Source of the DNA: Paenibacillus glycanilyticus
Lineage (GTDB): Bacteria; Bacillota; Bacilli; Paenibacillales; Paenibacillaceae
DNA length: 64,000 nucleotides
Direction of reading: 5' to 3'
Assembly: GCF_030161375.1 (NCBI RefSeq)
Contig: NZ_BSSQ01000001.1
Coordinates: 62,001 to 126,000, forward strand
Shown here: positions 1-8,809 of the stretch, piece by piece
Position numbering within the stretch: the first letter of the stretch is position 1
How the letters are laid out: every line of letters starts with the position of its first letter
The notes under the pieces: generated by a model
Told to the model about the DNA's origin: nothing
What the model saw: the letters and a program-made list of their open reading frames with translations, nothing else
Databases searched by the model: none
Made by a program: the position numbers and the translations under genes

Positions 1-1684
1 ACTTAGCAAGCTTGTCGCCTACTTCCGGCTTGATCTCGCCCTTCACGTAATTCCATACCGTCAATACTTTCAGACCCGACTGCTCCATGTAAGAATTCGT
101 ACGCTCGATGAATTTCTGGAGTCCGTCTTCTTTCTCCATGAAGTTCGGGTACGTATAACCAACGCCGGATGGACCGGATACAAACGCGTCGTTTGGCGTA
201 GCTTGGCTGTACAAGTAATTCAACATCCCCGGCATCGTATCTACCATTAGAGGCGAGATCGTCCAGCCAATCGGCACCTCTCCGCGGCTTGGATTATTCC
301 ACAAATTCCAGAAGGAATGCTCCATATACTGCAGATTGTCGCCATCGCTCAGAATAAACGAGACATATAGCTTATTTTCCAGCTTTGGTTTCTCCGGAGC
401 TTTCGGCATGGTAATCTCGCGTGAAGTTCCGCTAAGTACGCTAAGGTTGGAAGAGAAGTCGCTTGCGACGGTCGCAAGTCCGTAATCGGCCGTTTTCTTC
501 ACGCCCATCCCTTCATCCGGCCACCAGCCAAGATACAAGCCTTCTCCGTAAGGCATATCCTGGAAAAATTTATCCAGAAGCTTAGACTCGCTATCGTCAC
601 CCGGATTCAACCAAACAACGGCCGCATCCATTCCAATCGCATAGTCCCGAAGGTAAGACTGAATGCCGGGATCAAGACCGATGATTGCTTTATGCGTCGT
701 TTGCTTCCAATAGTGGTCATAGAGATATTGATAGACATCCAGCTTGGAGCTGAATTTGCCTCGCAAATCCTCAATGATTGGTAGATTATAAGGTTCGCCC
801 GCAAGCTTATCCGCAAGGGATGGCGGGGTAACGATGCCATGTTTCAATCCTGCCATCGTCGTTGCGAGATTAATCGTATCCGGTTGCTGATCATCGTAAA
901 TAATTAGCCCTTTAATCTCCGAACGGTATTTGTCCACCAGTTCCCAATTATCTTTCACTTCGGTATATTTCAGCCCCAGATGATCGAGCATGGAAGTTCC
1001 CGTGGAACCACGGACATTGTCCGTATAAGAGTAAATACGCGGCTGTTTCTCGTTGACGATGCCCTTTAGAGAGGTGAACAATAAATTCTCTTCCTTGCGC
1101 AGCGGCCAGAATACGCCGACATCAAACAGCTTCACGGTCGATTTGCCGGTCCACAGTACCTTGAACTCCAATTCATGCCCTTCACCCGGTGCGGTGAACG
1201 AAAGCTCAAAGCTTTGGGAAGCGTTAGGCAGCCGGAAATCCCAGTTTTTCACTTCCTGCGAAGCAAGAACGGCATTCGCCGTCTGGTCCCGCACTTCCAA
1301 AGTCGCTACAACGCCATCCTCATCCGCAAAATTATCGACTTGCAAGTTAAACGCGGCTTTAATGTCTCCCGCCGGTATTTCCTTGCGGCCGGTTACGTCC
1401 AACATCGCTTTGTTAGCAGCGTCGGTTCCCGCAGCCGCTACCCAGCCGTCTCCATCCGCCTTGCCCGTTTCATGCCCAAACGTCTCGTTCTCTGCTTGGT
1501 AGTAATAACTGTCTGTCGTGTAGATCATATCGAGCGTTTCAGCCGGGGTGTTAAACGAAGGCAAAGCCTGCTTGCTCGGCCAGCTGATCCCTTCCTTCTT
1601 CTCGGGCCATGCGAAATAGGCGGATACGGCTGCAACAAGGATGACGGCCAGAGAGATGCTTATCACTTTACCTTTGCCCTTCAA
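1..1684 (-). CDS. GxGYxYP-family putative glycoside hydrolase (3' end cut by window)
   Basis: At least 561 codons are open to the left window edge. The start is a TTG preceded by a very strong site (AGGGGGGAAG, 5-6 nt away). Residues 6-24 form one hydrophobic segment (VISISLAVILVAAVSAYF), so the protein is probably membrane-anchored or exported. Near the visible end is VSGPSGVGYTYPNF, the signature that names the GxGYxYP family (Pfam GxGYxYP, with its N-terminal domains), preceded by FILSDGDNLQYMEHSFW. The family is a predicted glycosidase without established chemistry. The gene lies 30 bp after the GH42-like gene and is the last visible member of the mannoside locus. An ATG-only search would miss the start. 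Confidence 0.85.
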   Translation of the reverse strand, partial: MKGKGKVISISLAVILVAAVSAYFAWPEKKEGISWPSKQALPSFNTPAETLDMIYTTDSYYYQAENETFGHETGKADGDGWVAAAGTDAANKAMLDVTGRKEIPAGDIKAAFNLQVDNFADEDGVVATLEVRDQTANAVLASQEVKNWDFRLPNASQSFELSFTAPGEGHELEFKVLWTGKSTVKLFDVGVFWPLRKEENLLFTSLKGIVNEKQPRIYSYTDNVRGSTGTSMLDHLGLKYTEVKDNWELVDKYRSEIKGLIIYDDQQPDTINLATTMAGLKHGIVTPPSLADKLAGEPYNLPIIEDLRGKFSSKLDVYQYLYDHYWKQTTHKAIIGLDPGIQSYLRDYAIGMDAAVVWLNPGDDSESKLLDKFFQDMPYGEGLYLGWWPDEGMGVKKTADYGLATVASDFSSNLSVLSGTSREITMPKAPEKPKLENKLYVSFILSDGDNLQYMEHSFWNLWNNPSRGEVPIGWTISPLMVDTMPGMLNYLYSQATPNDAFVSGPSGVGYTYPNFMEKEDGLQKFIERTNSYMEQSGLKVLTVWNYVKGEIKPEVGDKLAK

Positions 1685-1714
1685 TTGTACTTCCCCCCCT
1701 ACATAATTAACCGT

Positions 1715-3898
1715 TTACCAAACAGCTTTCACCGTTACCCCTGCCGGAACGTTCTCATAGCGGAACAGTACCGTCGAGCTTGCTTCATCCCATTTGAAAT
1801 CCATCGCCATACGGATGGAGGCACCGGCCGTGCTGAAAGCTACGGTCTTAGGCTTGCGTGGGCATTGGAATCTCGCCACAGCTTGAATCCCTTCGGGTCC
1901 GTATGCCGTAAAGGCAAAGCCGTCGGATGACTCCGTGATCTCATCGATTCGGGATGCTGCAGCAATAAGCTGCACGCCGTCTCCCGCTTTGCTCAAGTCG
2001 TACAACAATACTTGCTCGCCGGCATTTACGGTCACCTGATCGAGGACAGGAAGATTCGCATCCAGCAAATCTACCAGCTTGCCGTAAATACGGTAAGGCT
2101 CGTCGCTGATCGATTCATCAAGAACGGCGCCAATAATGTAAGGGCCTCTGCGCAGCGCCATGCCGTTCTTTTTCTCCCAGCTTAGTCCGCCATTGTCCGC
2201 TTTCCGAATGGCTGACGCCACTACCAGGCGCAGCTGTTCGCCCGCTTCCGGCAGAGTCGCGCATTGCGCAGGATGGAGCGGCAGGTAGGCCAAACAACCT
2301 TTGCCCACTTCGTATTCGCCCGGCGTTAGCGCCGTTTCAAGTCCGAGACTTGCGAATAGATGTTCAGCCGGAGTAGCATATTTCTTCGTCCCTTGATTCC
2401 ACCACTCGCGAACCGTATGGAAGTCATCGCTGCCATCGCCGACATAGATGAGCGTACCGCCTTCTTTCACCCACTCCGCCAGAACGTTATGCAGACCGGA
2501 TGATTCCGGCTTCATGTATTCGTAACTAAGTACCAGGACGCGGTAATCGTCCAAATACCCCGGGAATCTTCCCGCGTTATCCAGCTGAACCGGACGAACG
2601 GCCGCGCCATGCTTAAGGAGCGGAAGGGCTAGACCGTAGAACGGCGACCAGTCCAGCAGTTCCATAAATTCGCTGCCAAGCGCCGACGCAACTTCCGTTC
2701 CGTCGTATTTGAACGAGGTTGCTTCCTCGCTCCAATCCGGGTGATTGCGCTGGTACATAGCCGAATCGGCAAGGAGCAGGCCTACTTGCAAACTGTCCGT
2801 CAGCCATTCCGCGTCTTGCCCTTCCATCGTGCCAAGCACGTTTAATACCGTTTGCAGCTCGGTTGCATAATCAGCCGGAATTCTTTCTTTGCCGTTAGCG
2901 CCTTCTCTAGGATATTCGCCTTGGTAAATCCGTCTTGGCCAAGGACATACTTCATAACGGCTGACATGCGGATGCAACAGGGACGCCACTAACGTACGGA
3001 TATAATTCTGGCGGTAATCCTTCCAGGTATGCTTCGGATCATCGGCAATCGGATCATGCAGGAACCACATTCTGCGGTCGGTGCCGCGTACGAGCTCCTG
3101 CATGATGCCGTATTCCAGATAAGCCGTCTCGAACGTCCGCTCCTTGCGGACGCCGTTATACACGTTTGGCGTTTGCGCCGTTCCCGTCCATACCTGCGCG
3201 ATATAACCGTCTACGCCAGGCAACTCGAGCAGCTTCGATTCCGGGCTGACGATCCGCCATTGCGTATAGTTAATAAGGCTATGCGTCGGCACATAGAATC
3301 GGATTCTGCGGCCGTACTTCTGCAGCGCGTATTCCTTCAGCGTGCTGCAAATCCGGTCCAGCGTACGGGTGTACAAATAAGCCTTCAGCTTGGAAGCCCG
3401 GTATTGCGCGTCCACCGAAGAATGCGGTGCTTGCCAAGCCTCGCGGTAATACAGTTCCCACTCGCGCTTGAACGCGTCCGAGTAGCCGCCTTCCACCCAA
3501 AACTCCGGCTCTTCCAAATGAATCGCCTCAACCCCCGCGTCAACCGCCACACGGATCTGTTCGGTCAGAAAATCGGCATAAGCGATGGTAGGAACCATAT
3601 AAGGGATGTCTTCGGAAGTGCCGTGAATAATATTGTCATATTTGCGGTTCTTCTGCGCTTCGTCCCAATGCGAGCGGCCGTCAACCTTGCCGTTCAGATA
3701 GTCTTGGTAGCCACCCCATGATACGCCCGTCATCAAATGGACAACGTATCCTTTTTCCTTCCATGTGCGGATCCGTTCCTCGACATCGCCTCGAATCCCG
3801 TATACCATGACAAAGTCAGTCTGCAAATCATAAGACGGATGATAAGGTCCGCCCTCCTGAAAGCCTGTTAATTCTTCCTGACGGTTCCTTCTGATCAT
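1715..3898 (-). CDS. GH42-like putative glycoside hydrolase of the mannoside locus
   Basis: 727 aa from an ATG with AGGGGGATT upstream; an in-frame start further 5' has no good site. There is no signal peptide. The N-terminal half reads like a TIM barrel, with strand-end motifs such as AIHLEEPEFW (about residue 127) and MTGVSWGGY. Around residues 460-510, YRVLVLSYEYMK and EWVKEGGTLIYVGDG resemble the Rossmann-like trimerisation domain of GH42 beta-galactosidases, and a beta-rich C-terminus follows. I do not recognise an exact family; the catalytic pair is not assigned, though the EEPE glutamates are candidates. It sits directly downstream of the GH38 gene after a strong hairpin, so it probably works on the same imported oligosaccharides in the cytoplasm. 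Confidence 0.7.
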   Translation of the reverse strand: MIRRNRQEELTGFQEGGPYHPSYDLQTDFVMVYGIRGDVEERIRTWKEKGYVVHLMTGVSWGGYQDYLNGKVDGRSHWDEAQKNRKYDNIIHGTSEDIPYMVPTIAYADFLTEQIRVAVDAGVEAIHLEEPEFWVEGGYSDAFKREWELYYREAWQAPHSSVDAQYRASKLKAYLYTRTLDRICSTLKEYALQKYGRRIRFYVPTHSLINYTQWRIVSPESKLLELPGVDGYIAQVWTGTAQTPNVYNGVRKERTFETAYLEYGIMQELVRGTDRRMWFLHDPIADDPKHTWKDYRQNYIRTLVASLLHPHVSRYEVCPWPRRIYQGEYPREGANGKERIPADYATELQTVLNVLGTMEGQDAEWLTDSLQVGLLLADSAMYQRNHPDWSEEATSFKYDGTEVASALGSEFMELLDWSPFYGLALPLLKHGAAVRPVQLDNAGRFPGYLDDYRVLVLSYEYMKPESSGLHNVLAEWVKEGGTLIYVGDGSDDFHTVREWWNQGTKKYATPAEHLFASLGLETALTPGEYEVGKGCLAYLPLHPAQCATLPEAGEQLRLVVASAIRKADNGGLSWEKKNGMALRRGPYIIGAVLDESISDEPYRIYGKLVDLLDANLPVLDQVTVNAGEQVLLYDLSKAGDGVQLIAAASRIDEITESSDGFAFTAYGPEGIQAVARFQCPRKPKTVAFSTAGASIRMAMDFKWDEASSTVLFRYENVPAGVTVKAVW

Positions 3899-3938
3899 AG
3901 TTGAGAATCCCCCTAGAACAATTTTTGAGGTTGACAAC

Positions 3939-3973
3939 AAACAGGGGGGAGCCGTTACGCCTTCCCCCCTGTT
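3939..3973 (-). terminator. strong intergenic hairpin
   Basis: The stem AACAGGGGGGA pairs with TCCCCCCTGTT across a loop that itself contains GGC/GCC. It lies between the GH38 stop and the next start. On the minus strand it is followed only by TTTGTTGT, so it is more likely an mRNA 3'-end stabiliser or partial terminator inside the operon than a full stop. Confidence 0.5.
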
Positions 3974-3992
3974 CACCTATCTTCAATTTTAA

Positions 3993-6989
3993 TTAGAGCT
4001 TCACTCGGAGCGACTTGATCTCAAAAGGTTGGAATGCAAGCTTGTCGCCGGCTGCTCCGATGGCATTCTCCATCAGATCCACTTCCTCAACTGCCGAGAC
4101 CGGTACGCCAAATGCAACAGCCGTTTCGGCAAACGTTCCGGAAGTTTCATACAGACGAATGATGAGGTCATCCGAATCTTCCGCTTTTTTCACCGCTTCA
4201 ACCATGACATGCGGATGAGTCACTTGAATAAGCGAGTCAAACGCAGCCGTTGGCCCATTCGCCATAGGCGCCTGGGACGGCTCGGCAACCGTTAACGGCG
4301 TATTCAGCTCGTATCCTTTGCGGTATACGTCAGCTTGAATGAAATCGCCGCTATGCGGATAGATCGCGTACACGAACTGGTGAACCGCGCGATCAGCTAC
4401 AGGGTCCGGATAATTCGGGCTGCGGAGCAAATTGATATCCATCACGTTGCGTTCCGCGCTATAGCCGTATTTGCTGTCGCTCAGCAAAGCTACGCCGTAA
4501 TCTGGCTGCGACAGGTCGATATATTGGTGCGCGCAAATTTCGTCGCGTACGAATTCGATCATATTGTTGCGAGTCGTTGGACGTTTCAGGTAACCGAACT
4601 GAATCTCGCAATTCACGTGATCGGACATAACTTGTACCGGGAACGAGACGCGAAGCATCTTCTCCGTTTCTTTCCAGTCGGCATTCGATTCGAAACGAAC
4701 CGTCGTTGCCGATTGCTCCAGCACAATACGTTGTACCAGCGTCGACTCGCCGAACCGGTAATGCTGTTCCAGCACCGCTTGGCCATTCTCGATCGCAGCC
4801 GTGCTTTCTTCAAGCGTCATGCGGCCAGCCACGGTATTCCGGTAATCTCTTGGGAAGTCCCAAGCATCGCCCCGGTCATGGTAAACGGTCAGCACATTCG
4901 CTTTCTGGCCTGGCATAATCGCCTCTCTGCCAGCTGCTTTATCGTAAAGCGACTCGATGCTGCCATCCTGTGCAAAGGTGACGCGCAAATATTGGTTTTC
5001 CAGCAGTTGCTCTTCTGCGCGAAGTGCCGAGTCTGTAGCCGTCTCGGAGCAAGGCTGTGCATTTGCAAGATTAGTAAAGCCCATCGCCGGTACTTTCACG
5101 GCGTATCGGCTGCCCTTATGCACCACAACTTCCTCACGTTCCCACGGCAACGAGTTAAAGACAACCGCCTGACCTTCCCTTGCTCCCGCAAGTTCCGCCA
5201 CTCTGGCATAGGTTTGCGCGATCAGCTCCTGCGTGCGTCCATGCATCGCGGCATAACGTTCAAGCGATTCTTCGAATACGCGCGTAATCGACGAACCAGG
5301 CAATATATCATGGAACTGATAGAGCAGCGTTTCTTTCCATATCTTGTCGAGCTCCTCGGAAGGATAAGCATTCTCACCCATTGCAAGCAATAGGGAAGCT
5401 GCGAACTCCAACTCGCGGAGCGATTTCTCCATCTTGCGGTTATACCATTTGTTCCGGGCTTGCGTCGTTAACGTGCCTTGGTGTTTCTCCAAATAGAGCT
5501 CGCCGCGGTACGTCTGGAACCGTTCTTTCTCCTGATCAAGCTTATGGAAGAAGGATAAAGAGCTCTCTTGAACAACCGGAGGAAGTCCAAGCAGATTATG
5601 CTCGCGGGACAAACGTTCCAAATGTTCCTCGCCGGGGCCGCCGCCGCCGTCGCCGATCCCGTACAACATCAGGGCGTGCTCGGATATGTTGCTGTCCAGA
5701 TAGCTTTTCTCGATCTTCGCAAGCGATCTTGGCGCGCCGGGGCTGTTATACGTATCTTCCGGCGGAAGATGTGCCAGCACCTTGCTGCCGTCAATGCCTT
5801 CCCATTCGAAGCTGTGATGCGGATGCGTATTGTATACGTTCCAGGACAACTTCTGCGTCATCATATAATCAACGCCGGACTTGCGAAGAAGCTGCGGCAA
5901 GCTTGCCGAGTAGCCAAATACGTCAGGCAGCCAGAGCACTTTCATCTCTTGGCCGAATTCCTGCTGGAAGTAGCGTTTGCCTAACAGAATCTGGCGAACA
6001 AGCGCTTCGCCGCCGGAAATATTCGTATCCGGCTCTACCCACATCGCGCCTTGCACTTCCCAACGTCCCTCTTGAATCCGCTCTTTGATCCGGTCGTACA
6101 GCTTCGGATAATATTCTTTCATCCATTGATACAATTGCGGCTGGCTTGCGCCAAACACATAATCCGGGTACTTCTCCATATTCTTCAGAACCGTCGAGAA
6201 CGTTCTTGCGCCTTTGCGGATCGTTTCGCGGATCGGCCACAGCCACGCAAGGTCGATATGCGCATGTCCGATGGCGCTGACCGTCAGCGTTGGATCGCCG
6301 CCTTTTTTGCCGAGTTCCTTGCCTAGAATCTCTCTAGCTTGTTGCGCGGTCTCTTCATCAATAACCTCCAACTTAAGCGCTGCATCGTAAAGACTTTGAA
6401 CCACACGCTCCCGTCTTGCTCCTTCCGGCAGATGCTCCGCCAGCTCCAGAAGCACTTCGTAATCGTAATACAGCTGACGGATCTCTTCGTAGCAGATCGC
6501 AATGTCGGCTTCTTTCAACGTGCCGCTGCGGTACATGCCGAACAGGTCGTTACAGCCCGCATCCGCCCACAGATCAATTTGGTCTCCAGCAGCGTCATAA
6601 CCAAGATCAACCACGCGTTTGCCCGGCAGGCCAAGACTGAAATCAAATTCGGAGTTGATATTCGTCAAACCTTGCATTGGCGAACCTTCTTGATCAACGA
6701 GGCACAGCTCTCCATTAACGTCGATGAGCATAACGGCTTTTTTCCCCGCTGCTGACGCAGGGACGTTTCCTTCGAATCGGAACCAAGCGCAATCCCACAG
6801 TTTGCCCCATTTCGCGCCCGGAGTAAGATCAACGCGTTCACCGGAGGTACGCTCCGAATAAGGAACTGGCTCATTTGTAACCCAGGCTGTCACTTTCATT
6901 GCTGCGACTGGTTCATAGATGGCATCACGCAGGCGAGGAAGTACCCCTTTTGCTTTTTGCAGCTTGATTAGTTTCGTTTCGTATGGCAT
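3993..6989 (-). CDS. GH38 alpha-mannosidase
   Basis: 998 aa, the usual length for bacterial GH38 enzymes. The ATG start follows CAGGAGTGA at good spacing; the longer in-frame start lies inside a palindrome and lacks a site. The catalytic domain has the zinc-binding HIDLAWLWP (about residue 244) and the nucleophile motif WLPDVFGYSA with Asp at about 356. Long beta-sandwich domains follow. No signal peptide, so it should hydrolyse terminal alpha-mannosides in the cytoplasm after ABC import. It follows the substrate-binding protein gene, separated by a long palindrome, and precedes the GH42-like gene. Confidence 0.95.
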   Translation of the reverse strand: MPYETKLIKLQKAKGVLPRLRDAIYEPVAAMKVTAWVTNEPVPYSERTSGERVDLTPGAKWGKLWDCAWFRFEGNVPASAAGKKAVMLIDVNGELCLVDQEGSPMQGLTNINSEFDFSLGLPGKRVVDLGYDAAGDQIDLWADAGCNDLFGMYRSGTLKEADIAICYEEIRQLYYDYEVLLELAEHLPEGARRERVVQSLYDAALKLEVIDEETAQQAREILGKELGKKGGDPTLTVSAIGHAHIDLAWLWPIRETIRKGARTFSTVLKNMEKYPDYVFGASQPQLYQWMKEYYPKLYDRIKERIQEGRWEVQGAMWVEPDTNISGGEALVRQILLGKRYFQQEFGQEMKVLWLPDVFGYSASLPQLLRKSGVDYMMTQKLSWNVYNTHPHHSFEWEGIDGSKVLAHLPPEDTYNSPGAPRSLAKIEKSYLDSNISEHALMLYGIGDGGGGPGEEHLERLSREHNLLGLPPVVQESSLSFFHKLDQEKERFQTYRGELYLEKHQGTLTTQARNKWYNRKMEKSLRELEFAASLLLAMGENAYPSEELDKIWKETLLYQFHDILPGSSITRVFEESLERYAAMHGRTQELIAQTYARVAELAGAREGQAVVFNSLPWEREEVVVHKGSRYAVKVPAMGFTNLANAQPCSETATDSALRAEEQLLENQYLRVTFAQDGSIESLYDKAAGREAIMPGQKANVLTVYHDRGDAWDFPRDYRNTVAGRMTLEESTAAIENGQAVLEQHYRFGESTLVQRIVLEQSATTVRFESNADWKETEKMLRVSFPVQVMSDHVNCEIQFGYLKRPTTRNNMIEFVRDEICAHQYIDLSQPDYGVALLSDSKYGYSAERNVMDINLLRSPNYPDPVADRAVHQFVYAIYPHSGDFIQADVYRKGYELNTPLTVAEPSQAPMANGPTAAFDSLIQVTHPHVMVEAVKKAEDSDDLIIRLYETSGTFAETAVAFGVPVSAVEEVDLMENAIGAAGDKLAFQPFEIKSLRVKL

Positions 6990-7005
6990 ATCTGTCACTC
7001 CTGGG

Positions 7006-7032
7006 AAAAAAAGAGGACTGATTAACAGTCCT
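7006..7032 (-). terminator. local terminator-like hairpin ahead of the GH38 gene
   Basis: Read on the minus strand, AGGACTG-TTAAT-CAGTCCT is followed by CTTTTTTT, a textbook intrinsic terminator, 17 nt before the GH38 start codon. Its 3' arm can instead pair with the other end of the long palindrome, so the two structures exclude each other. Confidence 0.55.
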
Positions 7033-7257
7033 GTGGTCGGAAGAGTAATTACGTTATTGAGCATTTTAGGGAGAGTGGTATCTCTTTAAGCCGCTGTTGC
7101 CTTCTGGAAATTCTGATTAGATTAATAAGTGGAAAATTTCCAGATGGCAAAGGCGGACGCTACGCTCTTAAAAGAGATACCACAACTCCTTATCTGCTCA
7201 ACGATAATTATTCTTCAGACCGCACAGGACATGTTAAGAAAGTCCTCTTTTTTGATT
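7006..7257. repeat. long imperfect palindrome filling an intergenic gap
   Basis: The two halves pair over about 110 nt each: AAAAAAGAGGACT at both ends, then TAACA, GTCCTGTG, TAATTA, TGAGCA, GTGGTATCTCTTT and TCTGGAAATT, with small bulges, around a centre near 7130. It begins 4 nt after the binding-protein stop codon and ends next to the GH38 ribosome-binding site. It could be a MITE or a giant mRNA hairpin. No ORF fits inside. Confidence 0.8.
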
Positions 7258-7258
7258 T

Positions 7259-8713
7259 TTATTGTTTCGTGATTTGTTCTGCTTTCTTTTGGGCGTCGTC
7301 CAAGATGGCTTTTACATCGCCTTTGGTCATCAGGGATTTCACGACTGCGTCGCCCCATACTTGCCATACCTTGGAGTTGTCTTTCGCGAAGGTAGGAAGA
7401 CCTTTAACGTTGCCGTTCATTGCTTGGTAATGCAGGTACATCTCAGGATGTTTTTGTTGGTATTCAGGAGTTTCAGCGATTTCTTTCAGGATCGGAGAAC
7501 GAACGTTGGAGTCCGCAATCAGCTGCTGAATGTCTTTGCTGTACATCGCTTTGATATATTCGAATGCTGCCTCTTTGTTCTTCGCGTCTTTTGGTACCGA
7601 GTGGAAAGCAGCGCCGATTGTTACGTTAGCCGCTTGACCGCTTGGGGACAGAGGAATTGGAGACATGCCGCATTCCAGATTGTTGTCTTTACATTGCTGT
7701 ACTTGCCATGGACCATCGACCAGATAAGCGATTTGTCCTTTTGTCCAAGCATCGAAATAAGTACCTTCCGTATTGTTGACCATGAGGCCGGCAGGATGAT
7801 CCGCGTTCAGTTCGCGAAGCAGGTTAACCGTCTCGATGTTTGCATCCGAGTTAAAGGTAGGCTGACCATTCTCATCGGCAAAAGAACCGCCGTTAATGCC
7901 GATCAAAGCGCCGTAGCGCAGGTAACCGCCGAAGTTAGGACCGGCGTACACGCCGCCGCCATAGAACTTGCCTTTGCCAGCTTCCGTTACTTTCTTAGCA
8001 TTGTCAGCCAGCTCTTGCCAGGAAGTGATCGGTTTCTCCGGATCAATACCGGCTTCTTTAACCAGCTTTTTATTCCAGTACAAGCTGCTTACGCCAGGCT
8101 GCGAAGCAAGACCGTAGATTTTACCGTCATATTCCATTGGCTTCCATGCCGCAGGCGATACGTTAGCGCGGATATCCGCAGCCATATCGTCCGGGAACGG
8201 CTCAAGCAGACCTTGTTGGGCAAAACCAGGCATTTGCGTTTCGCCTACGATAATGTCCGGAAGGTTTTTAGCCAGGAAGCCTGCCGTTTCCTTCTGGATC
8301 AGCGGCTCGCCCCAACCCCAGTCTTCCGTTTTGATGCTGATGTTCTTAGCTTTCAACTGATCGTTAATAATTTTTTGGTAGTAAAGCGGGAAAGCCGCTA
8401 CCGGGTTGCCCGGCGTATAAGTTGTATCAATGCCTTTTCCTTTTAACTCTTTTTCCTTTGGAGCGAACAAATCTTCCAGCTTGCCAACGCCGATCGCAAC
8501 AGCGCCTTCGTTCAGAACCGTAATCGTTACCGGTTTCCCCGCTGCCGTATCCGTGCTTTCTGCCGGTGTTGCGGATGCTGCCGCGGACTCCTCAGGCGAA
8601 GCCGAATTTTGCGGCGAGTTGGTATTGTTTCCGTTATTGTTGCTACCGCACGCCGATAAAGAAACCGTTAATAGTGCAGTTACAAGCAAGGATGTGATTT
8701 TTGTTTTGTTCAC
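7259..8713 (-). CDS. sugar ABC transporter substrate-binding lipoprotein
   Basis: 484 aa from a GTG start with GGAGGGG upstream. Residues 1-21 form a lipoprotein signal ending in LSAC, so Cys22 is the lipidation site; a Ser/Ala/Asn-rich linker follows. The body has the family-1 carbohydrate-binding pattern, for example YGLASQPGVSSLYWNKKLVKEA and AYLVDGPWQV. It should capture oligosaccharides, probably mannosides, and hand them to the two permeases encoded just upstream. No ATPase gene lies nearby, so a shared MsmX/MalK-type ATPase is likely. It has its own promoter and a double operator. Confidence 0.9.
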   Translation of the reverse strand: MNKTKITSLLVTALLTVSLSACGSNNNGNNTNSPQNSASPEESAAASATPAESTDTAAGKPVTITVLNEGAVAIGVGKLEDLFAPKEKELKGKGIDTTYTPGNPVAAFPLYYQKIINDQLKAKNISIKTEDWGWGEPLIQKETAGFLAKNLPDIIVGETQMPGFAQQGLLEPFPDDMAADIRANVSPAAWKPMEYDGKIYGLASQPGVSSLYWNKKLVKEAGIDPEKPITSWQELADNAKKVTEAGKGKFYGGGVYAGPNFGGYLRYGALIGINGGSFADENGQPTFNSDANIETVNLLRELNADHPAGLMVNNTEGTYFDAWTKGQIAYLVDGPWQVQQCKDNNLECGMSPIPLSPSGQAANVTIGAAFHSVPKDAKNKEAAFEYIKAMYSKDIQQLIADSNVRSPILKEIAETPEYQQKHPEMYLHYQAMNGNVKGLPTFAKDNSKVWQVWGDAVVKSLMTKGDVKAILDDAQKKAEQITKQ

Positions 8714-8756
8714 ATTAAACCCCTCCAGATTAGGATAACTGACCTTTTCGAAATTT

Positions 8757-8785
8757 AATATATCATGATTATTTGTTATATTCAA
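8757..8785 (-). promoter_or_regulatory. promoter of the binding-protein gene
   Basis: TTGAAT (-35, 8785-8780) and TATATT (-10, 8762-8757) are 17 bp apart on the minus strand. This lets the binding protein be made in excess over the permeases. Confidence 0.6.
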
Positions 8786-8800
8786 TATGTTATAACAAAT
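8771..8800. promoter_or_regulatory. double operator for the GntR/LacI-type regulator
   Basis: Two head-to-tail 16-mers, ATTTGTTATATTCAAT (8771-8786) and ATATGTTATAACAAAT (8785-8800), match the palindrome ATTTGTTATAACAAAT. The second differs at one base. They cover the -35 box and spacer. Confidence 0.6.
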
Positions 8801-8809
8801 ATTTTAAGC

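Noticed and set aside
1053-1930. Plus-strand ORFs opposite the GxGYxYP and GH42-like genes
   Set aside because: They are antisense to strongly supported coding sequence and lack ribosome-binding sites; high-GC third positions create long opposite-strand frames.
6990-7258. T-box or other riboswitch ahead of the GH38 gene
   Set aside because: No T-box sequence or known aptamer core is present. The conserved feature is simply the self-complementarity of the whole region.
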